Assembly (NCBI RefSeq): GCF_039889165.1
Contig: NZ_JAYMYY010000001.1
Coordinates: forward strand, 806,001-870,000
Direction: 5' to 3'
Origin: Pseudocitrobacter cyperus
GTDB lineage: Bacteria; Pseudomonadota; Gammaproteobacteria; Enterobacterales; Enterobacteriaceae
Length of the DNA stretch: 64,000 nucleotides
In this document: in pieces, positions 33,092 to 43,600 of the stretch
How positions within the stretch are numbered: the first letter of the stretch is position 1
Layout: every line of letters begins with the position of its first letter
Notes under the pieces: generated by a model
What the model was told of the DNA's origin: nothing
Seen by the model: only the letters and a program-made list of their open reading frames with translations
Databases searched by the model: none
Made by a program: the position numbers and the translations under genes

Positions 33092-34138
33092 ATGAAAAAA
33101 TGGTCACGCCACCTGCTCGCGGCGAGTGCTCTGGCTCTGGGAATGGGCGCCGCTCACGCTGATGACAATAAAACGCTCTACTTCTACAACTGGACGGAAT
33201 ATGTTCCGCCGGGGCTGTTAGAACAGTTCACCAAAGAGACGGGCATCAAGGTTATCTATTCGACCTATGAGTCGAATGAAACCATGTATGCCAAGCTCAA
33301 AACCTATAAAGACGGCGCCTATGACCTGGTGGTACCTTCCACCTACTTCGTCGATAAGATGCGTAAAGAGGGCATGATCCAGAAGATCGATAAAACGAAG
33401 CTCACAAACTTCAGTAATCTCGACCCGGAAATGCTCAACAAACCGTTCGACCCAAATAACGACTACTCGATTCCGTATATCTGGGGCGCAACGGCGATTG
33501 GCGTCAACAGCGACAGTATTGACCCGAAAAGCGTCACCAGTTGGGCAGATCTGTGGAAGCCTGAATACAAAAACAGCCTGCTGCTGACTGATGATGCGCG
33601 TGAAGTGTTCCAGATGGCGCTGCGCAAGCTGGGTTATTCCGGCAATACTACCGACCCGAAAGAGATTGAAGCCGCCTATAATGAGCTGAAGAAACTGATG
33701 CCTAACGTAGCAGCCTTCAACTCCGACAACCCGGCCAACCCGTATATGGAAGGCGAAGTAAACCTGGGGATGGTATGGAACGGCTCGGCGTGGGTCGCGC
33801 GTCAGAACGGCACACCGCTTGAAGTCGTCTGGCCGAAAGAAGGCGGTATCTTCTGGATGGATAGCCTCGCTATTCCGGCTAACGCCAAAAACAAAGAAGG
33901 TGCGCTTAAACTTATCAACTTCCTGCTACGCCCGGAAGTGGCAAAAGAGGTGGCGGAAACCATCGGCTACCCGACCCCCAACCTGGCTGCGCGTAAACTG
34001 CTGAGCCCGGACGTAGCCAACGATAAATCGCTCTACCCGGACGCCGAGACTGTCAAAAAAGGCGAATGGCAGAACGATGTTGGCGCGGCCAGCACGATTT
34101 ATGAGCAGTATTATCAGAAGCTGAAAGCGGGACGTTGA
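33092..34138 (+). CDS. potD: PotD, periplasmic spermidine/putrescine-binding protein
   Basis: 348 residues. Signal peptide through about residue 23 (LGMGAAHA|DD). Mature protein starts with NKTLYFYNWTEYVPPGLLEQ; ligand-site residues lie in YNWTEY, STYESNETMY and the C-terminal VWPKEGGIFWMDS. It binds spermidine and delivers it to PotBC. 71 bases after potC; AGGGGAC upstream. Confidence 0.97.
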   Translation: MKKWSRHLLAASALALGMGAAHADDNKTLYFYNWTEYVPPGLLEQFTKETGIKVIYSTYESNETMYAKLKTYKDGAYDLVVPSTYFVDKMRKEGMIQKIDKTKLTNFSNLDPEMLNKPFDPNNDYSIPYIWGATAIGVNSDSIDPKSVTSWADLWKPEYKNSLLLTDDAREVFQMALRKLGYSGNTTDPKEIEAAYNELKKLMPNVAAFNSDNPANPYMEGEVNLGMVWNGSAWVARQNGTPLEVVWPKEGGIFWMDSLAIPANAKNKEGALKLINFLLRPEVAKEVAETIGYPTPNLAARKLLSPDVANDKSLYPDAETVKKGEWQNDVGAASTIYEQYYQKLKAGR

Positions 34139-34220
34139 CCGTCCGCAGGGATGGCCCGATAACGTAATGTTGACGGGCCATCGGTGGTGATGGGCACCTG
34201 CTGCTTACCACCATTGTAAG

Positions 34221-34246
34221 AAACGGGGCCAGGGCCCCGTTTCTTT
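34221..34246. terminator. Bidirectional terminator between potD and cobB
   Basis: AAACGGGGCC (34221-34230) pairs with GGCCCCGTTT (34233-34242), then CTTTAT on the plus side. Serves both convergent genes. Confidence 0.9.
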
Positions 34247-35066
34247 ATAGCTTTTGCAGTAGCTTTTCCACGAACTGCGGCACCACTTCACTCGCCAGAC
34301 CGTAATGCTTCTCTTCGAACTCGCTCCCTACCTGGCTCGGTTCAAGATTCAGTTCAACGGTATTTGCGCCATGCAGTTTCGCTTCATGCACGAAACCGGC
34401 CGCCGGATAGACGTGCCCTGAGGTACCAATGGCGATAAAAATATCGGCCATCGACAGTGCCGCATAGATATGATCCATCTCGAAAGGCATTTCACCAAAC
34501 CAGACGATATGCGGACGCAGCGGCGCCGGGAACTGGCAGCAGTGACACTTGTCGTCCGGCGTCACGTCATCAGTCCAGTCCAGCACCTGTCCGCTCTGGG
34601 TACAACGCACTTTGAGCAGCTCACCGTGCATGTGCAGCACATTTTTGTTGCCCGCGCGCTCATGAAGGTTATCGATATTTTGCGTCACCAGCATAAAATT
34701 ATCGCCCAACGCCTCTTCAAGCTTCGCCAGCGCGAGATGCGCCGCGTTAGGCTGAATTTCCGGCTGCTGAAGCTGTCGGCGGCGGGCATTATAAAATGCC
34801 TGCACCAGCGCCGGATCGCGCTGGAACCCTTCAGGGGTTGCCACATCTTCTACCCGGTGCTCTTCCCACAATCCATCCGCCGCGCGAAAAGTACGAATAC
34901 CCGATTCAGCCGAAATGCCGGCCCCCGTTAGCACAAGAACTCTTGGTTTTTCCATATGCTCTGGTATCACCCTGTCAGTGAAAAAAATCCGCTGGCGCAG
35001 ACGCTGACGCAGTTGACGTTTATTCCGACGAAAACGGCTCAATCGATGTAAGCGGCGCGACTGCAT
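34245..35066 (-). CDS. cobB: CobB, NAD-dependent protein deacylase (sirtuin)
   Basis: 273 residues. Sirtuin core: GAGISAESGIRTFR, TQNIDNLHERAG with catalytic His in HMHGEL, and the zinc cysteines (RCTQSGQV; CHCCQFPAP). The arginine-rich N-terminal extension (RRLHRLSRFRRNKRQLRQRL) marks the longer CobB form. It removes acetyl, succinyl and other acyl groups from lysine, for example on Acs. Overlies nagK start by 14-base spacing and is cotranscribed with it. Confidence 0.97.
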   Translation of the reverse strand: MQSRRLHRLSRFRRNKRQLRQRLRQRIFFTDRVIPEHMEKPRVLVLTGAGISAESGIRTFRAADGLWEEHRVEDVATPEGFQRDPALVQAFYNARRRQLQQPEIQPNAAHLALAKLEEALGDNFMLVTQNIDNLHERAGNKNVLHMHGELLKVRCTQSGQVLDWTDDVTPDDKCHCCQFPAPLRPHIVWFGEMPFEMDHIYAALSMADIFIAIGTSGHVYPAAGFVHEAKLHGANTVELNLEPSQVGSEFEEKHYGLASEVVPQFVEKLLQKL

Positions 35067-35080
35067 ATCTACTCCATGTT

Positions 35081-35995
35081 TTAGTTGGTCAGATGGAGGA
35101 AGGCAGCACCGCGCATTCCTCCCGCATCGCCATGGCGCGCGCGCTCTATGCGCGGCACGGCAGCTACGGGGAGTAAATGGCGCGGCAGACGCTGCGCAAG
35201 CCCATCTGTAATAGCTGAAAAGTTCGATAACCCGCCACCGATGACCACTAAATCGGGATCAACGATAGTTAAAATATTGCCCAGGCAGACCGCCAGCAGG
35301 TCAAGATAGCGTTCGACGTGTTCGCGAGCCTGTTTGTCGCCCTGCTCCCACAGTGCAACGATTTCTGGTGACGTGCGTTCCTGCTGGTAAAAATGGGTGT
35401 AAAGCCAGGCGAAACCACGCCCGGAGAGATAGTTCTCAATACAGCCAAGCTGCCCGCAGCCACAGCGCGTTAATGGAAAATCGCGCCCTACCACCTCTAA
35501 GGCGTCAACCGGTAAACGAATATGACCAAACTCGCCCGTAATGTAGCGATGGCCGGTAATCGATTTGCCATTTTGCACAATACCGCCACCGACGCCAGTG
35601 CCAAGAATCAGGCCCATCACCAGCGGATATTGCCTAAATTCGTCATCCCAGGCTTCAGAGATGGCGAAACAGTTCGCATCGTTATCAAGCCTGACGTCAC
35701 GCTCCAGCATACGGCTGAGATCTGCGCGCAGCGGTTTCCCCGTTGCCGCTGGAACATTGGCCGCATAGAGCGTGCCATCTTCGGTTTCCGGCATCCCCGG
35801 GATACCAATCCCGACGGTGCCGTGGCAGTTAAATTCCGCATCGGCCTCAGCCACCAGCCCACATACCGCCTCAAGAAACGCGTCATAACCCTCTTTCGGC
35901 GTCGCGATTCGTTTCTCCCGGACTAACTGCCGCGTTTCGTCGAACACGCCGAGTGCTATTTTGCTGCCGCCAATGTCAAATCCATAATGCATCAT
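35081..35995 (-). CDS. nagK: N-acetyl-D-glucosamine kinase NagK
   Basis: 304 residues, ROK family. Nucleotide-binding DIGGSKIALGVFD; catalytic DNDANCFA; zinc motif TRCGCGQLGCIENYLSGRG (H/C-type). It phosphorylates GlcNAc recovered from peptidoglycan turnover to GlcNAc-6-P. Two tandem ATGs (35995 and 35992); AGAGGAA upstream suits the first or second. Upstream of cobB, downstream of lolCDE. Confidence 0.96.
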   Translation of the reverse strand: MMHYGFDIGGSKIALGVFDETRQLVREKRIATPKEGYDAFLEAVCGLVAEADAEFNCHGTVGIGIPGMPETEDGTLYAANVPAATGKPLRADLSRMLERDVRLDNDANCFAISEAWDDEFRQYPLVMGLILGTGVGGGIVQNGKSITGHRYITGEFGHIRLPVDALEVVGRDFPLTRCGCGQLGCIENYLSGRGFAWLYTHFYQQERTSPEIVALWEQGDKQAREHVERYLDLLAVCLGNILTIVDPDLVVIGGGLSNFSAITDGLAQRLPRHLLPVAAVPRIERARHGDAGGMRGAAFLHLTN

Positions 35996-36052
35996 CGTAA
36001 ATTCCTCTTACTGACGCGCACAGCGGCAAAACTGCACCGTCAGGACGTTAAA

Positions 36053-37297
36053 TTACTGGCCACTGAGCACCCTCGCCGGGTCGATACGGCTGGCGCGACG
36101 AGCCGGATACCAGCTAGCCAGCAAACTCAGCAACAGTGCGGTGACCAGCACATAAAAGACATCCAGCCAGTGAAGCTCAGACGGCAGGAAGTCAATAAAA
36201 TAGATATCGCCAGACAAAAATTGATGGCGCGTAATGCTTTCAATCCATTTCATAATCGGCGTCAGATTGAGCGCGCACAGCACGCCAATCACTACGCCGC
36301 AAAGGCTGCCTAACAGGCCCGCGAGTAAACCATACCACACGAAAATTGCCCGGATCAGCCCGTCTTTTGCGCCCAATGTGCGCAACACCGCAATATCGCT
36401 ACTTTTATCTTTCACCGCCATCACCAGCGTCGAGACGATATTGAAGCAGGCTACGCCTATCACCAGCACCATGGCGAGATACATAATCGCGCGAATCATT
36501 TGAATATCACGGTACATATAGCCGTAGGTGCCAATCCAGCTTTGGATGGTGACATAGCTGTTGGTCACTTCCCCTGCCGAACGCACCAGTTTATTGGCGT
36601 TAAAGACGTCATTAACTTTAATTGCAATGCCCGTGACACTGTCACCCATTTCCAGATACTGCTGCGCATCCTGCAATGGGATCATGGCAAAGCTATGATC
36701 AAGCTGGCCGCTCAGTTGCAAAATACCGGAAACATGCAGTCGAATGCGTTTGGGTTGCAGCAACTTGTGTTCCGCGTTGGCGTTCGGGATCATGATGGTC
36801 AGCCAGTCGCCCTGCTTCACCTTCAGCGCATCCGCCACGCCTTTACCGATGATGATTTGCTGACCGCCTGCTTTAAAATCGCTCCAGCTTTCGCCCTGCA
36901 CAAATTTCGGCAACGCGCTTAAACGGCTTTCCTGGGCGGGTTCAACCCCTTTCACCTGAATCGCCCGCATATTACTGCCGCTTTCCACCAGCCCGGTAAA
37001 TGTGATGTATGGCGCTGCTGCCGCGATACCACTGACCTTTTCCACCTGTGGCAAAATTGTGCGCCAGTTTGTCCACGGCTGGTTTACCGCCTCAATTTGC
37101 CCATGCGGTACCACCGCCAGTACGCGGTTATTCAGCTCACGCTCAAAGCCGTTCATCGCGCTTAAACCGAGGATTAAGACCGCAACACCAAGCGCGATAC
37201 CCACCGTGGAGATCACGGAGATCAGCGATACCATACCACTGCGCCGACGCCCACGACTAAAGCGCAGGCCAATCAGAAGGGAGAGTGACGACGCCAT
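36053..37297 (-). CDS. lolE: LolE, lipoprotein-releasing permease
   Basis: 414 residues. Helix near 25-50, a large periplasmic domain (about 50-270), and three C-terminal helices, the MacB/FtsX fold. Works with LolC and LolD to extract outer-membrane lipoproteins and load LolA; LolE binds the lipoprotein. The ATG overlaps the lolD stop (TGATGG arrangement). Confidence 0.97.
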   Translation of the reverse strand: MASSLSLLIGLRFSRGRRRSGMVSLISVISTVGIALGVAVLILGLSAMNGFERELNNRVLAVVPHGQIEAVNQPWTNWRTILPQVEKVSGIAAAAPYITFTGLVESGSNMRAIQVKGVEPAQESRLSALPKFVQGESWSDFKAGGQQIIIGKGVADALKVKQGDWLTIMIPNANAEHKLLQPKRIRLHVSGILQLSGQLDHSFAMIPLQDAQQYLEMGDSVTGIAIKVNDVFNANKLVRSAGEVTNSYVTIQSWIGTYGYMYRDIQMIRAIMYLAMVLVIGVACFNIVSTLVMAVKDKSSDIAVLRTLGAKDGLIRAIFVWYGLLAGLLGSLCGVVIGVLCALNLTPIMKWIESITRHQFLSGDIYFIDFLPSELHWLDVFYVLVTALLLSLLASWYPARRASRIDPARVLSGQ

Positions 37298-37998
37298 CAA
37301 TCTGCTCCCATCAGGGAGAGTTGATCGGAAAGGCGACCATCGCGCATTTCTAGCTGGCGACCCATTCGTTTCGCCAGTTGCAGGTCGTGGGTCACAACCA
37401 GAAAGGCAGTGCCCTGCGACTGGTTCAGTTCGCCCAGCAGCTTGAATATGCTGTCGGCGTTTTTCGCATCCAGATTACCTGTTGGTTCATCTGCCAGCAC
37501 CAGACGTGGATTGTTCACCAGCGCACGGGCAATCGCCACACGCTGCCGCTCTCCGCCTGAAAGCTCAGAAGGACGATGACTGGCGCGATGCTCAAGGCCG
37601 ACTGCCTTCAGCATATCCAGCGCTCGCGCGTTAATTTCTGCTGGTTTCTTTTTACCGATAAGCAGCGGCATAGCGACGTTTTCCAGCGCGGTAAAATCAG
37701 GCAAAAGATGGTGGAACTGATAGATAAACCCGAGCTTCTGATTACGCAATTCCGCTTTCGCCGCCGAGGAGAGTTTGCTCATCGGCTGACCGCTGAAAAT
37801 AACATCGCCGGACGTCGGCGTATCAAGCCCGCCCAGCAGGTGGAGTAACGTACTTTTCCCGGAGCCGGAGCTACCGACAATCGCCATCATCTCACCTTCC
37901 GCCACGTTAAAGCTCACATTGTGCAGCACGTCGGTTTGCACACTGCCTTCCTGATAGCGTTTGCACAGGTTGTCGCATTGCAACAGGATCTTATTCAT
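37297..37998 (-). CDS. lolD: LolD, lipoprotein-releasing ATPase
   Basis: 233 residues from MNKILLQ (37998), E. coli length; the longer frame to 38088 runs into lolC. Walker A GSSGSGKST, Q-loop IYQFHHLLPDF, signature LSGGERQRVAIARAL, Walker B LVLADEPTG, H-loop VTHD. Drives LolCE. It overlaps lolC by eight bases. Confidence 0.97.
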   Translation of the reverse strand: MNKILLQCDNLCKRYQEGSVQTDVLHNVSFNVAEGEMMAIVGSSGSGKSTLLHLLGGLDTPTSGDVIFSGQPMSKLSSAAKAELRNQKLGFIYQFHHLLPDFTALENVAMPLLIGKKKPAEINARALDMLKAVGLEHRASHRPSELSGGERQRVAIARALVNNPRLVLADEPTGNLDAKNADSIFKLLGELNQSQGTAFLVVTHDLQLAKRMGRQLEMRDGRLSDQLSLMGAD

Positions 37999-39190
37999 AA
38001 CGTAAAGCCTCAGCGGGTTGAGTGGCGGCAGCGCGCCAGGAAGGATAAAGCGTAGAGAGCAACGCCAGGGCCATTGCCACCAGCGCAATCACGATAACCT
38101 GCAGCGGGTCGATTGCCACCGGCAACGCCGCGCCGTCAAGAAACGCGCCGATTATCGGCATTAAATTATTAAGCTGGCTGGCGAGCAGCACGCCCAGCAC
38201 GGCGCCAAGCAGTGCGCCAATCACGCCCGCACTGGCACCCTGCACCATAAAGACGGTCAGAATTTGCCGCGGCGTGAGGCCCTGGGTTTGCAGAATAGCG
38301 ACTTCGCCCTGCTTCTCCATCACCATTAGCCCCAGCGAAGTGATGATATTGAACGCCGCCACTGCGATGATAAGACTCAGCAGCAACCCCATCATGTTCT
38401 TTTCCATGCGCACAGCCTGGAACAATTCGCCTTTACGCTCGCGCCAGTCCTGCCATTTGGTGCCTTCCGGCAGCGTTTGCTGGCTAAGGGTGTCGACCTG
38501 CAACGGTTTGTCCAGCCACAGACGCCAGCCGGTGATGTTGCCCGCCGGGTAGCGCATCAGGCGTGAGGCATCCTGAATGTTGACCAGCATTTGATAGCCA
38601 TCGACTTCACTGTTGGCGGCAAAGGTACCCACAACGGTGAACAGACGCTGGCTGGGGACGCGCCCCATGGGGGTGAACTGGCTGGCTGACGGCACCATCA
38701 CGCGTAGCTGATCGCCCCGATTCACACCAAGCTGATTCGCCAGTTGTTCTCCGAGAATGACGTTATACTTGCCCGCTTCCAGCGCACTCTGTTTTACATT
38801 CGCCAGATAGGGAGTGAGAGGATCGTTTTGCGCCGGGTCGACGCCCAGCATCACGCCAACAGAGACGCTACGCGCGCTTTGCAGTACCACATCGCCAGTG
38901 GTCAGCGGCGCAATGCGCGTGACGCCCTGTAATTTGACCGCTTTCTCTGGCAGCGTTTGTGGGTTAAGAGAGCCGTTTTCCGCGGTCAGGATGGCCTGCG
39001 GCATTAGCCCCAGGATGTTATTTTGCAGCTCGCGTTCAAAGCCGTTCATCACCGAAAGCACGGTGACCAGCGCCATTACGCCAAGCGTAATGCCGATTGT
39101 CGACAGCCAGGAGACAAAGCGACCGAAGCGATCCGCTGCGCGCCCACGCATGTAACGCAGGCCAATGAATAGTGCGACAGGTTGATACAT
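37991..39190 (-). CDS. lolC: LolC, lipoprotein-releasing permease
   Basis: 399 residues. N-terminal helix (WLSTIGITLGVMALVTVLSV), periplasmic domain with the Pro-rich hook region near PMGRVPSQRL that recruits LolA, and three C-terminal helices. First gene of lolCDE-nagK-cobB on this strand. Essential in E. coli. Confidence 0.97.
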   Translation of the reverse strand: MYQPVALFIGLRYMRGRAADRFGRFVSWLSTIGITLGVMALVTVLSVMNGFERELQNNILGLMPQAILTAENGSLNPQTLPEKAVKLQGVTRIAPLTTGDVVLQSARSVSVGVMLGVDPAQNDPLTPYLANVKQSALEAGKYNVILGEQLANQLGVNRGDQLRVMVPSASQFTPMGRVPSQRLFTVVGTFAANSEVDGYQMLVNIQDASRLMRYPAGNITGWRLWLDKPLQVDTLSQQTLPEGTKWQDWRERKGELFQAVRMEKNMMGLLLSLIIAVAAFNIITSLGLMVMEKQGEVAILQTQGLTPRQILTVFMVQGASAGVIGALLGAVLGVLLASQLNNLMPIIGAFLDGAALPVAIDPLQVIVIALVAMALALLSTLYPSWRAAATQPAEALRYE

Positions 39191-39491
39191 GTAATCCGTC
39201 TGGTTGCTGATAGCAGAGGCATGAGTATATAAGCGAAAGCAAAGAGCGTAAATGAGTGAAAGCGTAAGTTTTCGTCATCGCGTGTTCAAAATTTTCCTAA
39301 AAATCAACTATCTGGTTTCAGATTAGGCGATTAAACAAGCACTCTCCCGCCACAATTTCCGTTCCGGAAAACGCGCAGGCGCTGCCTGATCCTTTTCTGA
39401 AAACGTTCTGCATTCAGACTGTTACCCATTACTCCCCCCAGGATGCCCTTCAGGATATCGCCTTATTTATGGCAAACAAGGCTCGCGCGTT
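39191..39491. other. Divergent spacer lolC / ycfT
   Basis: 301 bases with promoters for both genes presumably inside. I see no repeats, hairpins or small genes that I can support. Confidence 0.5.
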
Positions 39492-40559
39492 ATGCAACAA
39501 AAAACATTATGGATCAACCAGATAAAAGGGCTCTGCATCTGCCTCGTGGTGGTGTACCACTCAGTAATCACATTCTATCCGCATCTTTTCGCATTCCAGC
39601 ATCCCTGGTCAGAGACGCTGTCAAAATGCTGGATCTACTTCAATCTCTACCTGGCGCCTTTTCGCATGCCGGTCTTTTTCTTTATCTCCGGTTTTCTGAT
39701 TCGTCGTTATATCGCAGAGGTACCGTGGAAAAACTGTGTTGATAAACGGATCTGGCACATCTTTTACGTACTGGCGCTATGGGGAGTACTGCAGTGGCTG
39801 GCGCTGCGTCAGTTAAATGGCTGGCTGGCGCCGGAGCGCGATCTCAGCAACGCGGCTAACGCCGCCTATGCCGATAGCCCCGGCGAGTTTCTCTACGGCA
39901 TGCTCACCGCCAGCACCAGCCTCTGGTATCTCTACGCGCTGGTCGTCTACTTCATCTTCTGCAAGCTGTTTGTCCGAGCGAAAGCCCCGCTTATCGTCGC
40001 CCTTGCGTTACTCAGCGTGGCTATCAATTTTCTGCCGCTGCCGTGGTGGGGGATGAACAGCGTTTTACGCAACGTCATCTATTATGCCCTTGGCGCCTGG
40101 TTCGGCACGGCCATTATGGGCTGGCTCACCACCACGCTACCGCGCCGTGCGCTGATCCCGCTGCTGCTCTTCGCCCTCGCCGCCGTGGCGCTCTATTTTA
40201 AAGGCATCCCGCTGTTGATGGCGCTGCTGTCAATTTTCGTCATTATGAAGCTGTTCTGGCGGGCGAGCCATTATCTGCCGCCAGGTGAAAATAACTGGCT
40301 GAACGTTGTGGGCTCGAACACCATCGCCATCTACACCACCCACCGCATTCTGGTGGAAGGGGCCAGCCTGGTGCTAATTAAACAGGTGAACGGGCATGCA
40401 CTGACGCCCACCGGTGAACTGCTACTGCTGCTCTGCTATCCGTTCCTGAGCCTTATTCTCTGTACACTATTTGGCCTGCTGGTTCGCCAGTTCTCACGCC
40501 GTCTCTCCGCTGACCTGCTCTTCAGCCCACCAGCAAAACGCGCGCTCGCCACCTCCTGA
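39492..40559 (+). CDS. ycfT: YcfT, acyltransferase-3 family inner-membrane protein
   Basis: 355 residues, about 10 helices. Begins LWINQIKGLCICLVVVYHSV, with the family histidine in YHSV and arginine in PFRMPVFFFISGFLIRR. Close to E. coli YcfT; substrate unknown. Divergent from lolC and followed by mfd after 134 bases. Confidence 0.94.
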   Translation: MQQKTLWINQIKGLCICLVVVYHSVITFYPHLFAFQHPWSETLSKCWIYFNLYLAPFRMPVFFFISGFLIRRYIAEVPWKNCVDKRIWHIFYVLALWGVLQWLALRQLNGWLAPERDLSNAANAAYADSPGEFLYGMLTASTSLWYLYALVVYFIFCKLFVRAKAPLIVALALLSVAINFLPLPWWGMNSVLRNVIYYALGAWFGTAIMGWLTTTLPRRALIPLLLFALAAVALYFKGIPLLMALLSIFVIMKLFWRASHYLPPGENNWLNVVGSNTIAIYTTHRILVEGASLVLIKQVNGHALTPTGELLLLLCYPFLSLILCTLFGLLVRQFSRRLSADLLFSPPAKRALATS

Positions 40560-40693
40560 CCCGCAGGCCAGGTTTTCGAACCTGGCCTGCTCATTTTCCG
40601 CAGTTGCACTCCCGCCGCCATCACGGATAATAAGCGTAATAAATTGATATTTTTACCGTGTCACTTTGCGGTTTCTGGAGAACGTGCCCCGCT

Positions 40694-43600
40694 ATGCCTG
40701 AACTAGCCCGTTACGCCCTACCCACGAAAGCTGGCGAACAACGCCAACTGGGGGAACTTACCGGCGCTGCCTGCGCCACGCTGGTCGCGGAGATTTCCGA
40801 ACGCCATGCCGGCCCGGTTGTCCTGATTGCGCCGGATATGCAAAATGCCCTGCGTCTGCACGATGAAATTAGCCAGTTTACCGATAATCTGGTGATGAAC
40901 CTGGCTGACTGGGAAACCCTGCCTTACGACAGCTTCTCGCCGCATCAGGACATTATCTCCTCGCGCCTGTCCACGCTCTATCAACTACCGATGATGCAGC
41001 GCGGTGTGTTAATCGTACCGGTCAGTACGCTGATGCAGCGCGTTTGTCCGCACAGCTATCTGCACGGTCACGCCCTGATGATGAAAAAAGGGCAGCGCCT
41101 GTCACGAGATGCCCTGCGTGCGCAGCTCGACAGCGCAGGCTACCGCCACGTTGATCAGGTAATGGAACACGGTGAATACGCCACTCGCGGCGCGCTGCTC
41201 GATCTTTTCCCAATGGGCAGCGAGCAACCGTACCGTCTCGACTTCTTTGATGATGAAATCGATAGCCTGCGCGTGTTTGATCCGGACAGCCAGCGCACGC
41301 TGGAAGAGGTCGACTCCATCAATTTGCTGCCGGCTCACGAATTTCCGACCGACAAAACCGCCATTGAGCTGTTTCGCAGCCAGTGGCGCGATAAGTTTGA
41401 CGTCAAACGCGATGCCGAACATATCTATCAGCAGGTCAGTAAAGGCACCCTGCCTGCCGGGATAGAATACTGGCAGCCACTCTTTTTCAGTGAACCCCTG
41501 CCGCCGCTGTTCAGCTATTTTCCGGCAAACACGCTGCTGGTGAATACCGGCGATCCTGACGCCAGCGCCAGTCGTTTCCAGGCCGATGCTCAGGCACGCT
41601 TTGAAAATCGCGGCGTTGACCCAATGCGGCCATTACTGCCGCCGGAACTGCTCTGGCTGCGGCCGGATGAGCTCAATAGCGAACTGAAAAAATGGCCGCG
41701 TATTCAGCTAAAAACGGAGCACCTGCCGGAAAAAGCCGCCAACAAAAACCTCGGCTATCAGCCGCTACCGGAGCTGGCGGTTCAGGCGCAAAACAAAGCG
41801 CCGCTGGATAATCTGCGCCGCTTCCTCGAATCGTTCAGCGGCCCGGTGGTGTTCTCTGTTGAAAGTGAAGGCCGTCGTGAAGCGCTGGGGGAACTGCTGG
41901 CGCGCATTAAGGTATCGCCGAAACGGATCCAGCGGCTGGACGAGGCGCAGGCCAGCGGGCGCTACTTAATGATTGGCGCGGCGGAACACGGGTTTATCGA
42001 CACGCAAAATAACCTGGCGCTGATTTGCGAAAGCGACCTGCTGGGTGAACGTGTCGCCCGCCGCCGTCAGGACTCCCGCCGTACCATCAATCCGGACACG
42101 CTGATCCGCAATCTGGCGGAACTGCACACCGGCCAGCCGGTTGTCCATTTAGAGCACGGCGTCGGACGCTATGCAGGAATGACCACCCTGGAGGCGGGCG
42201 GCATCAAGGGTGAATACCTGATGCTGACCTACGCAAATGACGCGAAGCTCTATGTCCCGGTCTCCTCGCTGCACCTTATCAGCCGCTACGCCGGTGGCGC
42301 GGAAGAAAACGCCCCACTGCATAAACTGGGCGGAGACGCCTGGGCGCGGGCGCGGCAAAAAGCGGCGGAAAAAGTACGCGATGTGGCGGCGGAACTGCTG
42401 GATATTTACGCTCAGCGCGCCGCAAAAGAGGGCTTTGCCTTTAAACACGACAAAGAACAGTATCAACTCTTCTGCGACAGTTTCCCGTTTGAAACAACGC
42501 CGGATCAGGCGCAGGCCATTAACGCCGTGCTCAGCGACATGTGTCAGCCGCTGGCAATGGATCGTCTGGTGTGCGGCGACGTCGGCTTTGGTAAAACCGA
42601 AGTGGCGATGCGCGCAGCATTCCTCGCCGTCGAAAACAACAAACAGGTCGCCGTACTGGTGCCGACCACCCTGCTCGCCCAGCAGCACTACGACAACTTC
42701 CGCGACCGTTTCGCCAACTGGCCGGTGCGTATCGAGATGCTGTCCCGCTTCCGCAGCGCTAAAGAACAGGCGCAAATTCTGGAGCAGGTGGCAGAAGGTA
42801 AAATCGATATTCTGATCGGCACCCATAAGCTTCTGCAAAGCGATGTGAAGCTCAAAGACCTGGGCTTACTGATCGTCGATGAAGAGCACCGCTTTGGCGT
42901 GCGTCATAAAGAGCGTATTAAGGCCATGCGCGCCGATGTCGATATTCTGACGCTCACCGCCACGCCAATTCCGCGAACGCTGAACATGGCGATGAGCGGG
43001 ATGCGCGATCTGTCGATTATCGCCACCCCGCCTGCCCGCCGCCTGGCGGTCAAAACCTTTGTCCGTGAGTACGATAATCTGGTCGTTCGCGAAGCGATTT
43101 TGCGTGAAGTGCTGCGTGGTGGTCAGGTCTATTACCTGTTTAATGACGTGGAAAACATCCAGAAAACGGCAGACAAACTGGCCGAACTGGTGCCGGAAGC
43201 CCGTATTGCGATTGGTCACGGTCAGATGCGTGAGCGCGAGCTGGAACGGGTGATGAACGACTTCCACCACCAGCGCTTCAACGTCCTGGTATGTACCACG
43301 ATCATCGAGACCGGGATCGATATCCCCACTGCGAACACCATTATCATCGAGCGTGCCGACCACTTCGGGCTGGCCCAGTTGCATCAGTTGCGCGGCCGCG
43401 TGGGGCGTTCTCACCACCAGGCCTACGCCTGGCTACTGACACCGCATCCAAAAGCGATGACCACCGACGCGCAGAAACGTCTGGAAGCGATAGCCTCGCT
43501 GGAAGACCTCGGCGCCGGTTTTGCCCTCGCCACGCACGACCTTGAGATCCGCGGCGCGGGGGAATTACTGGGTGAAGATCAGAGCGGGCAAATGGAAACC